Part shown: positions 41,233 through 50,337 of the stretch, one piece after another
Numbering within the stretch: position 1 is the stretch's first letter
Layout of the letters: the number at the start of each line of letters is the position of its first letter
Assembly: GCA_049965815.1 (NCBI GenBank)
Contig: JBMFVV010000009.1
Span: forward strand, 1-57,061
Direction: 5' to 3'
DNA: 57,061 nt
DNA from: GCA-001856825 sp049965815
GTDB lineage: Archaea > Thermoplasmatota > Thermoplasmata > Thermoplasmatales > GCA-001856825
The notes under the pieces: generated by a model
Database searches by the model: none
The model's input: only the letters and a program-made list of their open reading frames with translations
What the model was told of the DNA's origin: nothing
Position numbers and translations under genes: made by a program

Positions 41233-42465
41233 CTACCTAGTCATCCACTTCGACTGCTTCCAGCATGTGAAGAAGCCGTAAATGGATGTGAAGAATATTA
41301 TCAATAGCGCAAGTCCGCCATATCCCAGAGTCCGAAGCCTTTCCCTCCTCACGTTCATTACAACTGCCGAACCGAAGATCAATGGTCCAGGTAGACTGAT
41401 AAGCGTGAGAAATGGATGAAATAGGCTTCGGCTAGTGATCAAAATTATAGGGTTCTTCATAATATCGAATATGGTCTGAAAGCTGTTGCCTGCAAAAATC
41501 CCAATAACATTCATCTCAAAGTAGAACCTGAAAAGTCCTAACCCAAGGGTAATGATTGGCAGTGCAAACGTACTGATCGCCTCGAATGTGTAAAAACCTC
41601 CCGCCTTTATTGCAGTTCCATCTGTAAGATTCTTTAAGAAGTAATAGTAAGAACTGCGTGCCCATCTTATGCTTTGTTTTATAAACTGCTTGAAGTCCTC
41701 AGGAGGCTCTGTTTCGACAGTAACGTCAAAACATTTAGTTGCCTTGTATCCCATCTTTATGATATGGGCTGTCAGCTGCTGGTCATCGCCCATCATGACG
41801 ACCTTCCCTGCTACCTTGTAGTTCCTAAATGAATTTGATAACAGAAGTGGTTTCACTAACTCTGTTCTGTACATAGCGCATTTTCCATCAATCACCATCA
41901 CGCTTCCACCTCTTGCGCTCATCGCCTTGAGGATTATCTCCCTCGTTCGTTCAAGAAATTCGGCGCTATAAGACGCCCCACTGTCTGTCTTTCTTGTAGA
42001 AACGTTGGCGCCAACTCCTCCTACATTGCCCTCAAAGTGTTCCAGCATTTTGATAACCGTATTTGCTGGCAGTGTAGTATCGCTATCCACGAACAGAACA
42101 AACTTTGAGTCTACATATTTCATCCCTTCTGATATTGCTATTCTTTTCCCATTTCGTGTTTTAAGGTGGACGAAAATTCCTCCATTCTGCTCAACTATCG
42201 TTCTATAAGGTTCGTTGCTCGAGTCCCCCACAACAATGTATCTGGTTCCTTGCTGCTTTACTTGCCTGATTACCTTCTCAAACACATCCACCTTTTCATT
42301 GTATACAGGGATCAGGATCGTAACGTCTTTTATACTAGAGCCTTTAGCATCCGACTTTTCCTGTTTGTGTTTAATCAGGTAAAAAGCATTGAGAGTGTAG
42401 TATAGGAAATATATTACTGTGGTCAGTATAGACACCAGTACAATGTCCCTATAGATCGGTAACAC
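41233..42465 (-). CDS. Membrane glycosyltransferase, GT2 family
   Basis: A 410-residue processive-type GT2 enzyme of the cellulose/hyaluronan synthase class. An N-terminal membrane segment at 8-32 is followed by the nucleotide-sugar domain (VTILIPVYNEKVDVF, then FVDSDTT with the DxD-like metal motif near 116-122), and the QSIRWARSSYYYF segment contains the Q-x-x-R-W motif near 270. Three to four C-terminal membrane segments follow. The product polymer is unknown, but it sits in the surface-sugar region. Confidence 0.88.
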   Translation of the reverse strand: MLPIYRDIVLVSILTTVIYFLYYTLNAFYLIKHKQEKSDAKGSSIKDVTILIPVYNEKVDVFEKVIRQVKQQGTRYIVVGDSSNEPYRTIVEQNGGIFVHLKTRNGKRIAISEGMKYVDSKFVLFVDSDTTLPANTVIKMLEHFEGNVGGVGANVSTRKTDSGASYSAEFLERTREIILKAMSARGGSVMVIDGKCAMYRTELVKPLLLSNSFRNYKVAGKVVMMGDDQQLTAHIIKMGYKATKCFDVTVETEPPEDFKQFIKQSIRWARSSYYYFLKNLTDGTAIKAGGFYTFEAISTFALPIITLGLGLFRFYFEMNVIGIFAGNSFQTIFDIMKNPIILITSRSLFHPFLTLISLPGPLIFGSAVVMNVRRERLRTLGYGGLALLIIFFTSIYGFFTCWKQSKWMTR

Positions 42466-42578
42466 TTGGCTCCTATTGTATACGCGTAAATAAAGATTCT
42501 TTTAAATAATGATGCATTTATACAAATTGGTCTTTAAACAAATTCGCTAAAGTTATAGCCAACAAGTGATTATCTATT

Positions 42579-44084
42579 GTGCCTAAATATTCTGAGCTGC
42601 TTAGGGATGACCTAATCGAGTTCAGAGAATATCAGGAAAATATCGCACTTAAGGCAGTGGAGAAGAATACTCTCGTTGTTATACCCACTGCTCTGGGCAA
42701 AACGATCATTGCTATAATCGCACTTTCCATACTGATACGAGATGGTGGCAAATGCATATTTCTGGCACCTACAAGACCCCTAGTTCACCAGCATGCAATC
42801 AGTATACGCAAGTTCCTGAATTTGCCTGAAAATGAGATAGCAGAGGTCACAGGCGAGATAAAGAAATCCGTAAGAAGGGAATTATACAATTCAGCAAGGG
42901 TAATCGTATCAACGCCCCAGGTGATAGACAACGATTCATCACTCTTCTATGACATCAGGAACGACGTGAAAGTTGTAATATTTGATGAGGCACACAGGGC
43001 AATTGGAAACTACTCATACGTAGAAGTCGCAAATTTCTTCTCAAACTCAAGGATAATCGCAACAACCGCCTCTCCTGGCGGCGACAGGGACAAGATTGAC
43101 CAGATAATAAGGAATCTGCGAATAGATGACCTGGAGATAAGGGATGAGAACTCACCGGATGTTGTCGGGTACATTAAAGGGATTGACATTGAGCAGGTGA
43201 AAATACCTATTCCATCAGGGGTCGCAGAGATAATAGGACTTCTCAAGGAAATGCTTGATGAGATGATAAAGAAACTTGAATCATTCTCTCTGAAAGTACA
43301 GGGACATTCCAGGAAGGAACTCATAGGTCTTGGGGATTATATATTCAGCCAGATAAAGAGTGGAAACAAATATTACTATTCTGCAGTGAGGATCAGAACA
43401 TACGCAATTCTCATAGATTACCTTCTGGAATTTGCGGAGACACAGGGGATACTGCCGTTCTATGCATATCTTGAGGAGATGAAGAGTGAAAACGGAAAAG
43501 CGAAGAGTGTAGTTAATGACAACAGAATGCTTTTGATAGAGAAAAAGGCCGAAAAGCTGTCTGAAATGCAGCTCAGTCTTCATACCCCAAAGATATCAAA
43601 AATAATTGAAATCCTCAAAGAGAGGGGGAATGAAAAGTCAATCATCTTCTGTCATTACAGGATAACAGCAAACATAGTTTCTGATATTTTGAAACGCGAA
43701 GGATTCTCCTGTGAGAAGTTCATCGGGCAAAGTTCAAGGAAAGATGCAAAGGGAATGAGCCAGAAAGAGCAAACATCGACACTTCAGTTGTTCAGGGAAG
43801 GTGTGATTAAAATCCTTGTGGCAACACAGGTTGGGGAAGAAGGTCTGGACGTACCGGCTGCAGATACCGTGATTTTTTATGAACCAGTGGCGAGTGAGGT
43901 AAGGTCCATCCAGAGGAGGGGAAGAACAGGAAGATTTGGAAAGGGAAAGGTTTATGTTCTGACTATGGAGAATACTAGGGACCTTTCCTACTATTATTCT
44001 GCTGGCAGGAAAGAGAATAAGATGAAGAATATCCTGAAGGATGGTAATAAAAAAGTTCAGACAACATTTGATACTTTCCAGTAA
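42579..44084 (+). CDS. Hef-type superfamily 2 helicase without nuclease domain
   Basis: A 501-residue DEAH helicase of the Hef/FANCM class that likely unwinds stalled forks and branched DNA. Motif I is PTALGKT near residue 34 (normally PTGLGKT), motif II is FDEAHRA near 132, motif III is ATTASPGGD, and the C-terminal domain contains ATQVGEEGLDVPAADTVIFYEP and the motif VI QRRGRTGRFG near 457-466. A Hef-like helical insert follows motif III. The ERCC4 nuclease and HhH domains of full-length Hef are absent. It starts at GTG 42579. Confidence 0.88.
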   Translation: MPKYSELLRDDLIEFREYQENIALKAVEKNTLVVIPTALGKTIIAIIALSILIRDGGKCIFLAPTRPLVHQHAISIRKFLNLPENEIAEVTGEIKKSVRRELYNSARVIVSTPQVIDNDSSLFYDIRNDVKVVIFDEAHRAIGNYSYVEVANFFSNSRIIATTASPGGDRDKIDQIIRNLRIDDLEIRDENSPDVVGYIKGIDIEQVKIPIPSGVAEIIGLLKEMLDEMIKKLESFSLKVQGHSRKELIGLGDYIFSQIKSGNKYYYSAVRIRTYAILIDYLLEFAETQGILPFYAYLEEMKSENGKAKSVVNDNRMLLIEKKAEKLSEMQLSLHTPKISKIIEILKERGNEKSIIFCHYRITANIVSDILKREGFSCEKFIGQSSRKDAKGMSQKEQTSTLQLFREGVIKILVATQVGEEGLDVPAADTVIFYEPVASEVRSIQRRGRTGRFGKGKVYVLTMENTRDLSYYYSAGRKENKMKNILKDGNKKVQTTFDTFQ

Positions 44085-44185
44085 GAAAAATACTGAAGCG
44101 TCCCTATATTGCAAAAGGGGAACCTGAGAAAATTAGATTAGTATTCCATCAATTACTGGAACAGAAAACAACAAGGATGCTGTAA

Positions 44186-44935
44186 ATGTTTGAACAAATA
44201 GAGAGTTCAATTAGAGCTGGGAAAGGAATTACAAAGATGTTTCTTGATTATGACGGAACATTGGTTGACCTTACAACACAACCGGAACTCGCAGTTCCAG
44301 ACAATCAACTGCTGAACCTTCTCGATGACCTGAAGAGAGAGATTCCGCTTTACCTTGTAACCGGCCGGGATTTGGAAAGCATTATGTCTCTGGTTGGACA
44401 GGGTTTCAACATTATTGCAATGCATGGTTCAGAATTCGTTGATGAGAATGGCAAGAAAGGATACATAGATAATTTTGATTACTATCGGAGAAGGACAAAG
44501 GAGCTCTCCGTGAAGTACTCTCATCTAGAGAGAGAATTTCCCAATCTGAGAGTGATAGACAAGAAGGGGGGCCTCCAGTTCCACTACTATAACGTTGATC
44601 CAAAGTACCTACGAGGTCTTGAAGGGACAATATCTAATATACGGGAAGAAGGTTTTGAGCTTTACAGTGGCAAATACGTTTACGAATTAAGAGTGAAGGG
44701 TATGAATAAGGGTAAGGCAATGCTAAAACTCATAGATAGGGAAGATTTCATACTCTTCGCAGGTGATGACAGAACCGATGAGGAGGCGTTCATGGATCTA
44801 AAAGGCCATGTGACGATAAAAGTTGGTGATGGAGAAACAATGGCAAGATTTAGAATTGATTCTCCGACTGACTTCAAGAAGTTTCTGTCAGGTCTGCTTG
44901 AACACAAGGGGGAGATGTTGAGGGGTAAGACATGA
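44186..44935 (+). CDS. otsB: Trehalose-6-phosphate phosphatase (HAD family)
   Basis: A 249-residue HAD phosphatase of the trehalose-phosphatase type. Catalytic motif I is FLDYDGTLV near residues 22-30, motif II is LVTGRDLESI near 57, and motif III/IV is LFAGDDRTDEEAF near 190-202. The cap domain starts near residue 110. It would release trehalose, a stress solute, from trehalose 6-phosphate. The synthase OtsA is not in the window. It overlaps the uracil-DNA glycosylase gene by 4 bp. Confidence 0.88.
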   Translation: MFEQIESSIRAGKGITKMFLDYDGTLVDLTTQPELAVPDNQLLNLLDDLKREIPLYLVTGRDLESIMSLVGQGFNIIAMHGSEFVDENGKKGYIDNFDYYRRRTKELSVKYSHLEREFPNLRVIDKKGGLQFHYYNVDPKYLRGLEGTISNIREEGFELYSGKYVYELRVKGMNKGKAMLKLIDREDFILFAGDDRTDEEAFMDLKGHVTIKVGDGETMARFRIDSPTDFKKFLSGLLEHKGEMLRGKT

Positions 44936-45609
44936 AGTTTGAATCAATTGAGGAAATGAACTCTAAACTGATTCAATGTATCAGGTGTCCTAGGCTCGTG
45001 AAATTCAGGACTGAAGTGGCAAACAGAAGATCAAGATTTTTAGGCGAGGAATTCTGGAGCAGACCTGTGCCTGGATTTGGCGACATAGATTCCAGGTTGC
45101 TTATCCTAGGCCTGGCTCCCGCTGCTACCGGAGGCAATAGAACTGGAAGAGTGTTCACAGGAGACAAAAGTGCATCGTTCCTCTTTTCCTGTTTATATGA
45201 AGTTGGTCTTTCCAACAGGCCTGACTCCATTTCAAGGGATGACGGGTTGGTCCTCAAGGACGTTTACATAACGGCAGTTCTGAAGTGTGTACCCCCGGGT
45301 GACAAGCCGGAAAACATTGAACTGGAAAATTGCAGGGAGTATCGTGAGTATGAAATTGAGTCCATGAAAAACCTGAAGGTTGTACTTGCCCTCGGCAAGA
45401 TAGCATTTGACACATTCAAGAGATACGCAAAAACAAAGGGATATGACGTTTCTGACGTACAGTTCAAACATGGCGCGTCATACCGTCTCGGCAATATCCA
45501 GCTTTACGGATCCTATCACCCTAGCCCAAGGAACGTTAACACTGGAAGACTCACTAGGGAGGCATTCATATCATTGCTATCCGCGATAAGGGAGAAATTT
45601 CTATCCTGA
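44932..45609 (+). CDS. Uracil-DNA glycosylase, family 5 (UDGb)
   Basis: A 225-residue iron-sulfur uracil-DNA glycosylase that removes deaminated bases. The active-site motif reads GLAPAATGGNRTGRVFTGD near residues 60-78; it lacks the polar catalytic residue of families 1 and 4, as in family 5. The second motif is HPSPRNVNTGR near 200. Four cluster cysteines are visible: Cys16 and Cys19, then one in LKCVPPGDKPE and one in ENCREY. It is translationally coupled to otsB and overlaps the convergent M61 gene by 9 bp. Confidence 0.93.
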   Translation: MKFESIEEMNSKLIQCIRCPRLVKFRTEVANRRSRFLGEEFWSRPVPGFGDIDSRLLILGLAPAATGGNRTGRVFTGDKSASFLFSCLYEVGLSNRPDSISRDDGLVLKDVYITAVLKCVPPGDKPENIELENCREYREYEIESMKNLKVVLALGKIAFDTFKRYAKTKGYDVSDVQFKHGASYRLGNIQLYGSYHPSPRNVNTGRLTREAFISLLSAIREKFLS

Positions 45610-47310
45610 TAGCATCTTTGACTTAATTATTGAATTCTTCTGTTTGACAGCTACGGTCTCCTTCGGTTCTTCCCCCGCTTTGAACTTGAAGTTGAAAAGA
45701 TTGTTCTTCCTGAAAACATACAGATCAACCTCATCCCCAGGTTTCAAATGCTTCAAATTATCGACCTTTCTCGATCTAAGTTCCTTTCCGAGGGGTCTTG
45801 TGAACGTATCTGTGAATTTCTGACCGTTGACAGCAACCAGTTCGTCGCCTGGCAGTATCCCGACTCTGTGCGCTGGATAACCTTTGATAACATTTTTCAC
45901 CACAATCTTACCCCCATCTGTTGAAACGAACGCGCCTAGAAATCCTCTGGGTCCAGTCTTCCTGTCTACATATTTGCGACTTACCCTGTATCCCAAATCC
46001 TGGAGGTATCTGTTAAAATTTATCTCGTTCTCCGTCTCCGTCAGTTCACTTACCAACTCACTTGCGTCACTTCCTATAAGCTTTGTTATGTGTTCCACCA
46101 GATCCTTCTTCTCTATTCCCTTGCCGTTTCTGTTGAAATCAGCAAAGAGACCCCTGAATACATCATCCAGAGATTTCTTCCCCTTGGTTGCTTTTATGAT
46201 CTCGCTGTTGAGAGCAAATGCAATGAGCTCACCCTTCAGGTAATATGAAATGTAATTGTTCACAATATTTCCATCGGGTTTGTAGAGTTTTATCCACGTG
46301 TTGAAGGACGACAAGTCTGCTGGCATTGTGTGCCCTGGCTGGAATTGATAGTAATCGATCATGCTAGAGAGGTGATGCATGTATTCGTCCTCTTTGACTA
46401 TACCGGCTCTCCAGAGTATCAGCCACTCATAATAAGAAGTGAATCCCTCGCTCAGCCACAGAAGGTTTGTGTGCACCTCTTTTGTGTAGTCAAACGGCCC
46501 AAGCTCCCTTGGTCGGATCCGTTTGACGTTCCATGTGTGAAAGAATTCATGAGATACTGTTGTGAGGAAAAGTTTGTAATCGAAATCGTCCAGGAGTTTG
46601 TAATCCGGATACAGTATGGCTGTGCTGTTCTTATGTTCCAGTCCTCCATAATATTCATCTGGAACAGTCATTATGAGGAAGAAGTATCTTTCATATGGAA
46701 GCTTACCGAACATCCTCCCTTCCTCTTCAACTATCTTCTTGAAATCATCAGTTATTTCCTTTTTCTCCCTGATCATTCTGCCCTGCCATGCAATCACATG
46801 CTTCTTGTTCATTACTGTGAATTCCATAAATTGAATATCACCCAGTAAAATTGGGCAGTCAACAAGATGATCGTAATCTTCAGCTGCGAAAACTCCCTTT
46901 TTCTCTGGCAATCCAGTCGCTATTTTCCATTTACCCTGATTCTTGAATCTTACGTTGAACTCGGAATCCTTCATTCCTTCCGGATAGAAGAATATACTTG
47001 TACCGTTGATCAGAGCGAATGACTTGTCTGAGTACGATGTATCTACAGTGAGCTCGTCGCAGTAAACGTTATAGTTTACTTCCACTTCACCACCCTTTGA
47101 GTCTATTGACCATCTGTTCTTTGATAGTTGTTTGACTATTCCGTTGGATTCAATGTCATATACGTGTCTCGAAAAGTCCCTTACGAGATATGAGCCCGGT
47201 GCCCACACAGGCATAACTATCTCTTCCATGCCATTCGATGGGAATTCCATATGTACCTTCATAATCCCCGAGTGAGCTTCTGATAAGTCTACTATAAATT
47301 GAACTGTCAT
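45601..47310 (-). CDS. M61 family aminopeptidase with PDZ domain
   Basis: A 569-residue metallopeptidase of the M61 (glycyl aminopeptidase) family. The zinc motif HEFFH lies at 254-258 (VSHEFFHTWNVKRIRP), followed by the third ligand in LSEGFTSYYEW near 285-295. The N-terminal 150 residues are a beta-rich domain, and a PDZ domain occupies about 455-535 (VIKGYPAHRVGILPGDELVAVNG). No signal peptide is visible, so it is likely cytosolic. A broad peptide-degrading role is likely. Confidence 0.92.
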   Translation of the reverse strand: MTVQFIVDLSEAHSGIMKVHMEFPSNGMEEIVMPVWAPGSYLVRDFSRHVYDIESNGIVKQLSKNRWSIDSKGGEVEVNYNVYCDELTVDTSYSDKSFALINGTSIFFYPEGMKDSEFNVRFKNQGKWKIATGLPEKKGVFAAEDYDHLVDCPILLGDIQFMEFTVMNKKHVIAWQGRMIREKKEITDDFKKIVEEEGRMFGKLPYERYFFLIMTVPDEYYGGLEHKNSTAILYPDYKLLDDFDYKLFLTTVSHEFFHTWNVKRIRPRELGPFDYTKEVHTNLLWLSEGFTSYYEWLILWRAGIVKEDEYMHHLSSMIDYYQFQPGHTMPADLSSFNTWIKLYKPDGNIVNNYISYYLKGELIAFALNSEIIKATKGKKSLDDVFRGLFADFNRNGKGIEKKDLVEHITKLIGSDASELVSELTETENEINFNRYLQDLGYRVSRKYVDRKTGPRGFLGAFVSTDGGKIVVKNVIKGYPAHRVGILPGDELVAVNGQKFTDTFTRPLGKELRSRKVDNLKHLKPGDEVDLYVFRKNNLFNFKFKAGEEPKETVAVKQKNSIIKSKMLSG

Positions 47311-47533
47311 GACATGTCAACTTCACTTACAAAAAAAAGATTGCGGCAATTCTGACCTATAAAATCTCTGGAATAACACTCAAATCGTCATAATTTAAAA
47401 ATCATCAAAATGAGCGTTTAATTGCGGTGTCATTTCTCGTTGCAAGGTATCGTAAAGACACAGCCAGAGCTGATGCCTGTGAAATAACACTGTTACTGAA
47501 AAAATTGTAAAAAGTGTATCTTGCGGAAAATGA

Positions 47534-48463
47534 TTAGGCCCTGCTCTCTTCCATCACCCTGGAATTGTGTCCATCGATCAGCAGGAATATTGTCTCATCC
47601 TTGTGCTGGAACTGGAGTGTCCAAACTGGAATGTGTACAAGATACATATCCGCAATATCCACATTTACGTTTGCTGACAGGAATCCTCTGACGCTCCTTT
47701 GCAACCTCCTGATTTCCCACTGTTGTATCCTTATCTTTCCTTCCATCCTTGCTTTCTCTTCGCCCATGCTCCCGTTCATGAGTTTTATGGGCCCGCTGAC
47801 ATCATTCTGTTCTATTGCTCTCTTATTTGAAAGATTGAATACATAGTCTGGTGGCTGATACTGATTCATGTTCTCAATGGCAATGACGGGATAATGGACC
47901 TCATTTACGTCCGACCCAGATTCCACGATTGTCTGGACGTTTATTGACGGCCCTCCAAATCCTCCCCTTCCACCCATCCCAACTGCTACAAATCCCCCTG
48001 GATTTACCTGCTCCCTTTTGTATTGATACTGCGCAGAATAACCAGCGTCCATTATCCAATATGGCAGGTAATTCAGCTCCACTTTTTTCAATTCACTTTT
48101 TTCGAATAGGTGCCTATGGAATAAGCTGTTGTCGAGGAATTCCTTTGATATCTGTTCCGCCTGGTCCTTCATCTGAACTTTTATGTCAAGTATGAAGTGC
48201 TTCTCCACCTTTGTCCAGCCTAGAGAACCTAGGGATATGGACGTGCCGCAGTAAGTGCACACGACCATTGCCTCCCCTGATGCGGGATTCAGTGGCGCAC
48301 CGCAGTTGGGGCACTTCATCTCCTTCAGAACTTCAGCCTGTTCCCCTCCACTCTTTCCTCCAGTTGATGAGGCAGAGACTAATCCTTCCTTCTGAGGTGC
48401 GCCACATTTTGGACAGAAATCTGAATCATCTGGTATCTGGGCACCACACTTTTTGCAATACAT
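47534..48463 (-). CDS. Double zinc-ribbon protein of the SPFH cassette
   Basis: A 309-residue soluble protein with two zinc ribbons: CKKC/CPKC at residues 3-6 and 18-21, and CPNC/CTYC near 52-55 and 71-74. The body has a LPYWIMDAGYSAQYQYKRE segment and a C-terminal YLVHIPVWTLQFQHKDETIF region ending in a LLIDGHNSRV turn, a pattern also found in bacterial zinc-ribbon partners of SPFH proteins such as Bacillus YdjG. GGTGA lies six bases before the ATG. It has no membrane helix. The function is unknown. Confidence 0.75.
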   Translation of the reverse strand: MYCKKCGAQIPDDSDFCPKCGAPQKEGLVSASSTGGKSGGEQAEVLKEMKCPNCGAPLNPASGEAMVVCTYCGTSISLGSLGWTKVEKHFILDIKVQMKDQAEQISKEFLDNSLFHRHLFEKSELKKVELNYLPYWIMDAGYSAQYQYKREQVNPGGFVAVGMGGRGGFGGPSINVQTIVESGSDVNEVHYPVIAIENMNQYQPPDYVFNLSNKRAIEQNDVSGPIKLMNGSMGEEKARMEGKIRIQQWEIRRLQRSVRGFLSANVNVDIADMYLVHIPVWTLQFQHKDETIFLLIDGHNSRVMEESRA

Positions 48464-48464
48464 T

Positions 48465-49628
48465 TCAGATCACCTTCTCACCACAGTTGGGACAGAATTT
48501 TGCCCCTGACGGAATCTCTGCTCCACATTTTGGACATTTTGTCACTATTGGTTTGCCACATTCGGGGCAGAATTTAGAAGATTTGGGGATATCCTTTCCA
48601 CAGTAAGGGCATTTTATCGTTTCCTCTGCAGCAAAGTTATAACCGCACGATGGACAGAACTTTGCATTTTCATCTACTTCAGCCTGGCACTTCGGACATT
48701 TCTTTACCTTCTTCTCCGTGGGAGGAGGTTGCTGCTGGTTCATCCCTTGAGTAATGTTGGAGGCCATTGGATACGCCATTCCTGCTCCTGCCCCCAGACC
48801 CATACCAAGTCCTACACCTGCTCCAGCAGTACCACTTGTGTTTTTTGAGGCATCCACCATTGCCTGGCCAGCCTGGTACTGCAGGTAGTTGGCTCCTACC
48901 GCTTTCATGCTTGACCTAGTATCTATGGCTTTCTGAACTTCGTCAGGCAGTGAAATGTTGAGGCCGGATATCTTGTTCAGCTCGACACCGTACTGGTCAA
49001 ATGCCGTCTTGGCAGATGCGAGAACTGCTTCCTCTATATTCATAAGGTTGGTCGGAAGGTCCAGCACGGAAATCCCCTGGTCCTTCATCTTGCCAAGGAT
49101 GTTGTAGATTAGCAGGACGACCTGATCCCTTATTCTGCCCTCCACTTCTGCACTAGTTTCTACGTTGAATGTACCTACGAACTGATTTATGAATATAGAT
49201 GGGTCTGAAATCCTGTACCTCATGTCCCCAAACAGCCTCAGCATGACGATGTCGAAATCCTTGTCCCTGAATGCATACGGTTCCTTTGAACCAAACTTCC
49301 CATCGATGATTCTCCTCTGTAAATAGTACACGTATGCTTGCTGTTGGATGCCTGTCAGTTCCTTGACCAAGCCTCCAACTATTGGTGCATTTAGATCCGT
49401 CAGAGCATATCTTCCAGGTTTATCTATATACCATATGGCCTTACCATCCCTGAAGAATACAGCAGTTTCATCCTCCCTCACCACCGCATTATCATTAAGT
49501 CTGATAAGCCTTGGAACCTTCCACATTATGTTTCCTTGCTTGAATTGATCCTCCCATTCAAAGGTGGTAGAGCCAAACAGGCTTCCTCCCTTGGAGGGAA
49601 TGTCCTGGCTTTTCTTTCCAAAAGGCAT
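48465..49628 (-). CDS. SPFH-domain protein with triple zinc ribbon (YdjI-like)
   Basis: A 387-residue SPFH/band-7 protein of the YdjI or virion-core-like type. The SPFH domain runs from about residue 30 to 230 (VREDETAVFFRDGKAIWYIDKPGRYALTDLN region, then the coiled EVEGRIRDQVV). A glycine- and alanine-rich, methionine-containing linker near 275-300 leads to three C-terminal ribbon pairs, beginning CPKC, CPYC and CPKC. SPFH proteins oligomerise on membranes. It starts five bases after a GGGGGTG site. It lies between the two other members of the cassette. Confidence 0.85.
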   Translation of the reverse strand: MPFGKKSQDIPSKGGSLFGSTTFEWEDQFKQGNIMWKVPRLIRLNDNAVVREDETAVFFRDGKAIWYIDKPGRYALTDLNAPIVGGLVKELTGIQQQAYVYYLQRRIIDGKFGSKEPYAFRDKDFDIVMLRLFGDMRYRISDPSIFINQFVGTFNVETSAEVEGRIRDQVVLLIYNILGKMKDQGISVLDLPTNLMNIEEAVLASAKTAFDQYGVELNKISGLNISLPDEVQKAIDTRSSMKAVGANYLQYQAGQAMVDASKNTSGTAGAGVGLGMGLGAGAGMAYPMASNITQGMNQQQPPPTEKKVKKCPKCQAEVDENAKFCPSCGYNFAAEETIKCPYCGKDIPKSSKFCPECGKPIVTKCPKCGAEIPSGAKFCPNCGEKVI

Positions 49629-50150
49629 TTACACACCCCCATAAAGCAGGGTCTCCCTGCTGTTGTTGAGATCTGTTATCGCTAACAGTGTTTCGTTGAT
49701 CCCCTGAACTTTGGATTGATCAATACTCCCATTCGCGCAATTTTCAACAAATTCATTCATAATTTTCTGGAGAGATTGAATCTGTTCAAATATCTTCATG
49801 TCAAGATCATAAAGAGATGAGATTTTCTTAGCATCTACCTTTACAGGTGCAGAGATACCGGAATAACCAGCTCCATGATGTTTCACTATCTCTGCAGCAG
49901 ATTGTATTCTAGATCTCAGGGCACCAATGGATTCCAGTCCCGCGAATTTGCCGGAACTAACTAGGGAGCTCTCCCCCACCTTTAGATTTGAAATTACATC
50001 TAGCATTTTCTTGTACAGTTCGTCCTTAAGTATGACGTCTGCATCACGAAGGTCCTCGTTTATCCTATACCCATGATATCCAGGGAAAACGAGTTGGATC
50101 TTCTTTATTATACCTCTATCTTCGACGACTTGATCCCTTAAGTCGGTCAT
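49629..50150 (-). CDS. Helical partner protein of the SPFH cassette
   Basis: A 173-residue, mostly helical protein that I do not assign to a named family. A short conserved-looking segment YHGYRINEDLRDADVILKDEL near residues 24-44 precedes a helical bundle. It has no membrane segment, cysteine cluster or catalytic motif. It starts the operon with the SPFH and zinc-ribbon genes, with the SPFH ATG immediately after its stop. By analogy with Bacillus ydjFGHI, where PspA occupies the first place, it may be a membrane-associated partner, but no PspA similarity is visible. Confidence 0.65.
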   Translation of the reverse strand: MTDLRDQVVEDRGIIKKIQLVFPGYHGYRINEDLRDADVILKDELYKKMLDVISNLKVGESSLVSSGKFAGLESIGALRSRIQSAAEIVKHHGAGYSGISAPVKVDAKKISSLYDLDMKIFEQIQSLQKIMNEFVENCANGSIDQSKVQGINETLLAITDLNNSRETLLYGGV

Positions 50151-50337
50151 GTGGGTCTGAAAGGAAAATCAGTCTAAATACTTTCCGCGGCCACTTTTTG
50201 CAGTCAAATCATGTTCCTGAAAACTAGGGAAGTTCTCTCTCTTGGTCATTCTTGCTCTATAAATATTAAATTCTTCTAAAATCAAGTACAGCGTGTATTC
50301 CTGACAACATTTAACATCTCGTTCGCAATATCCTATC

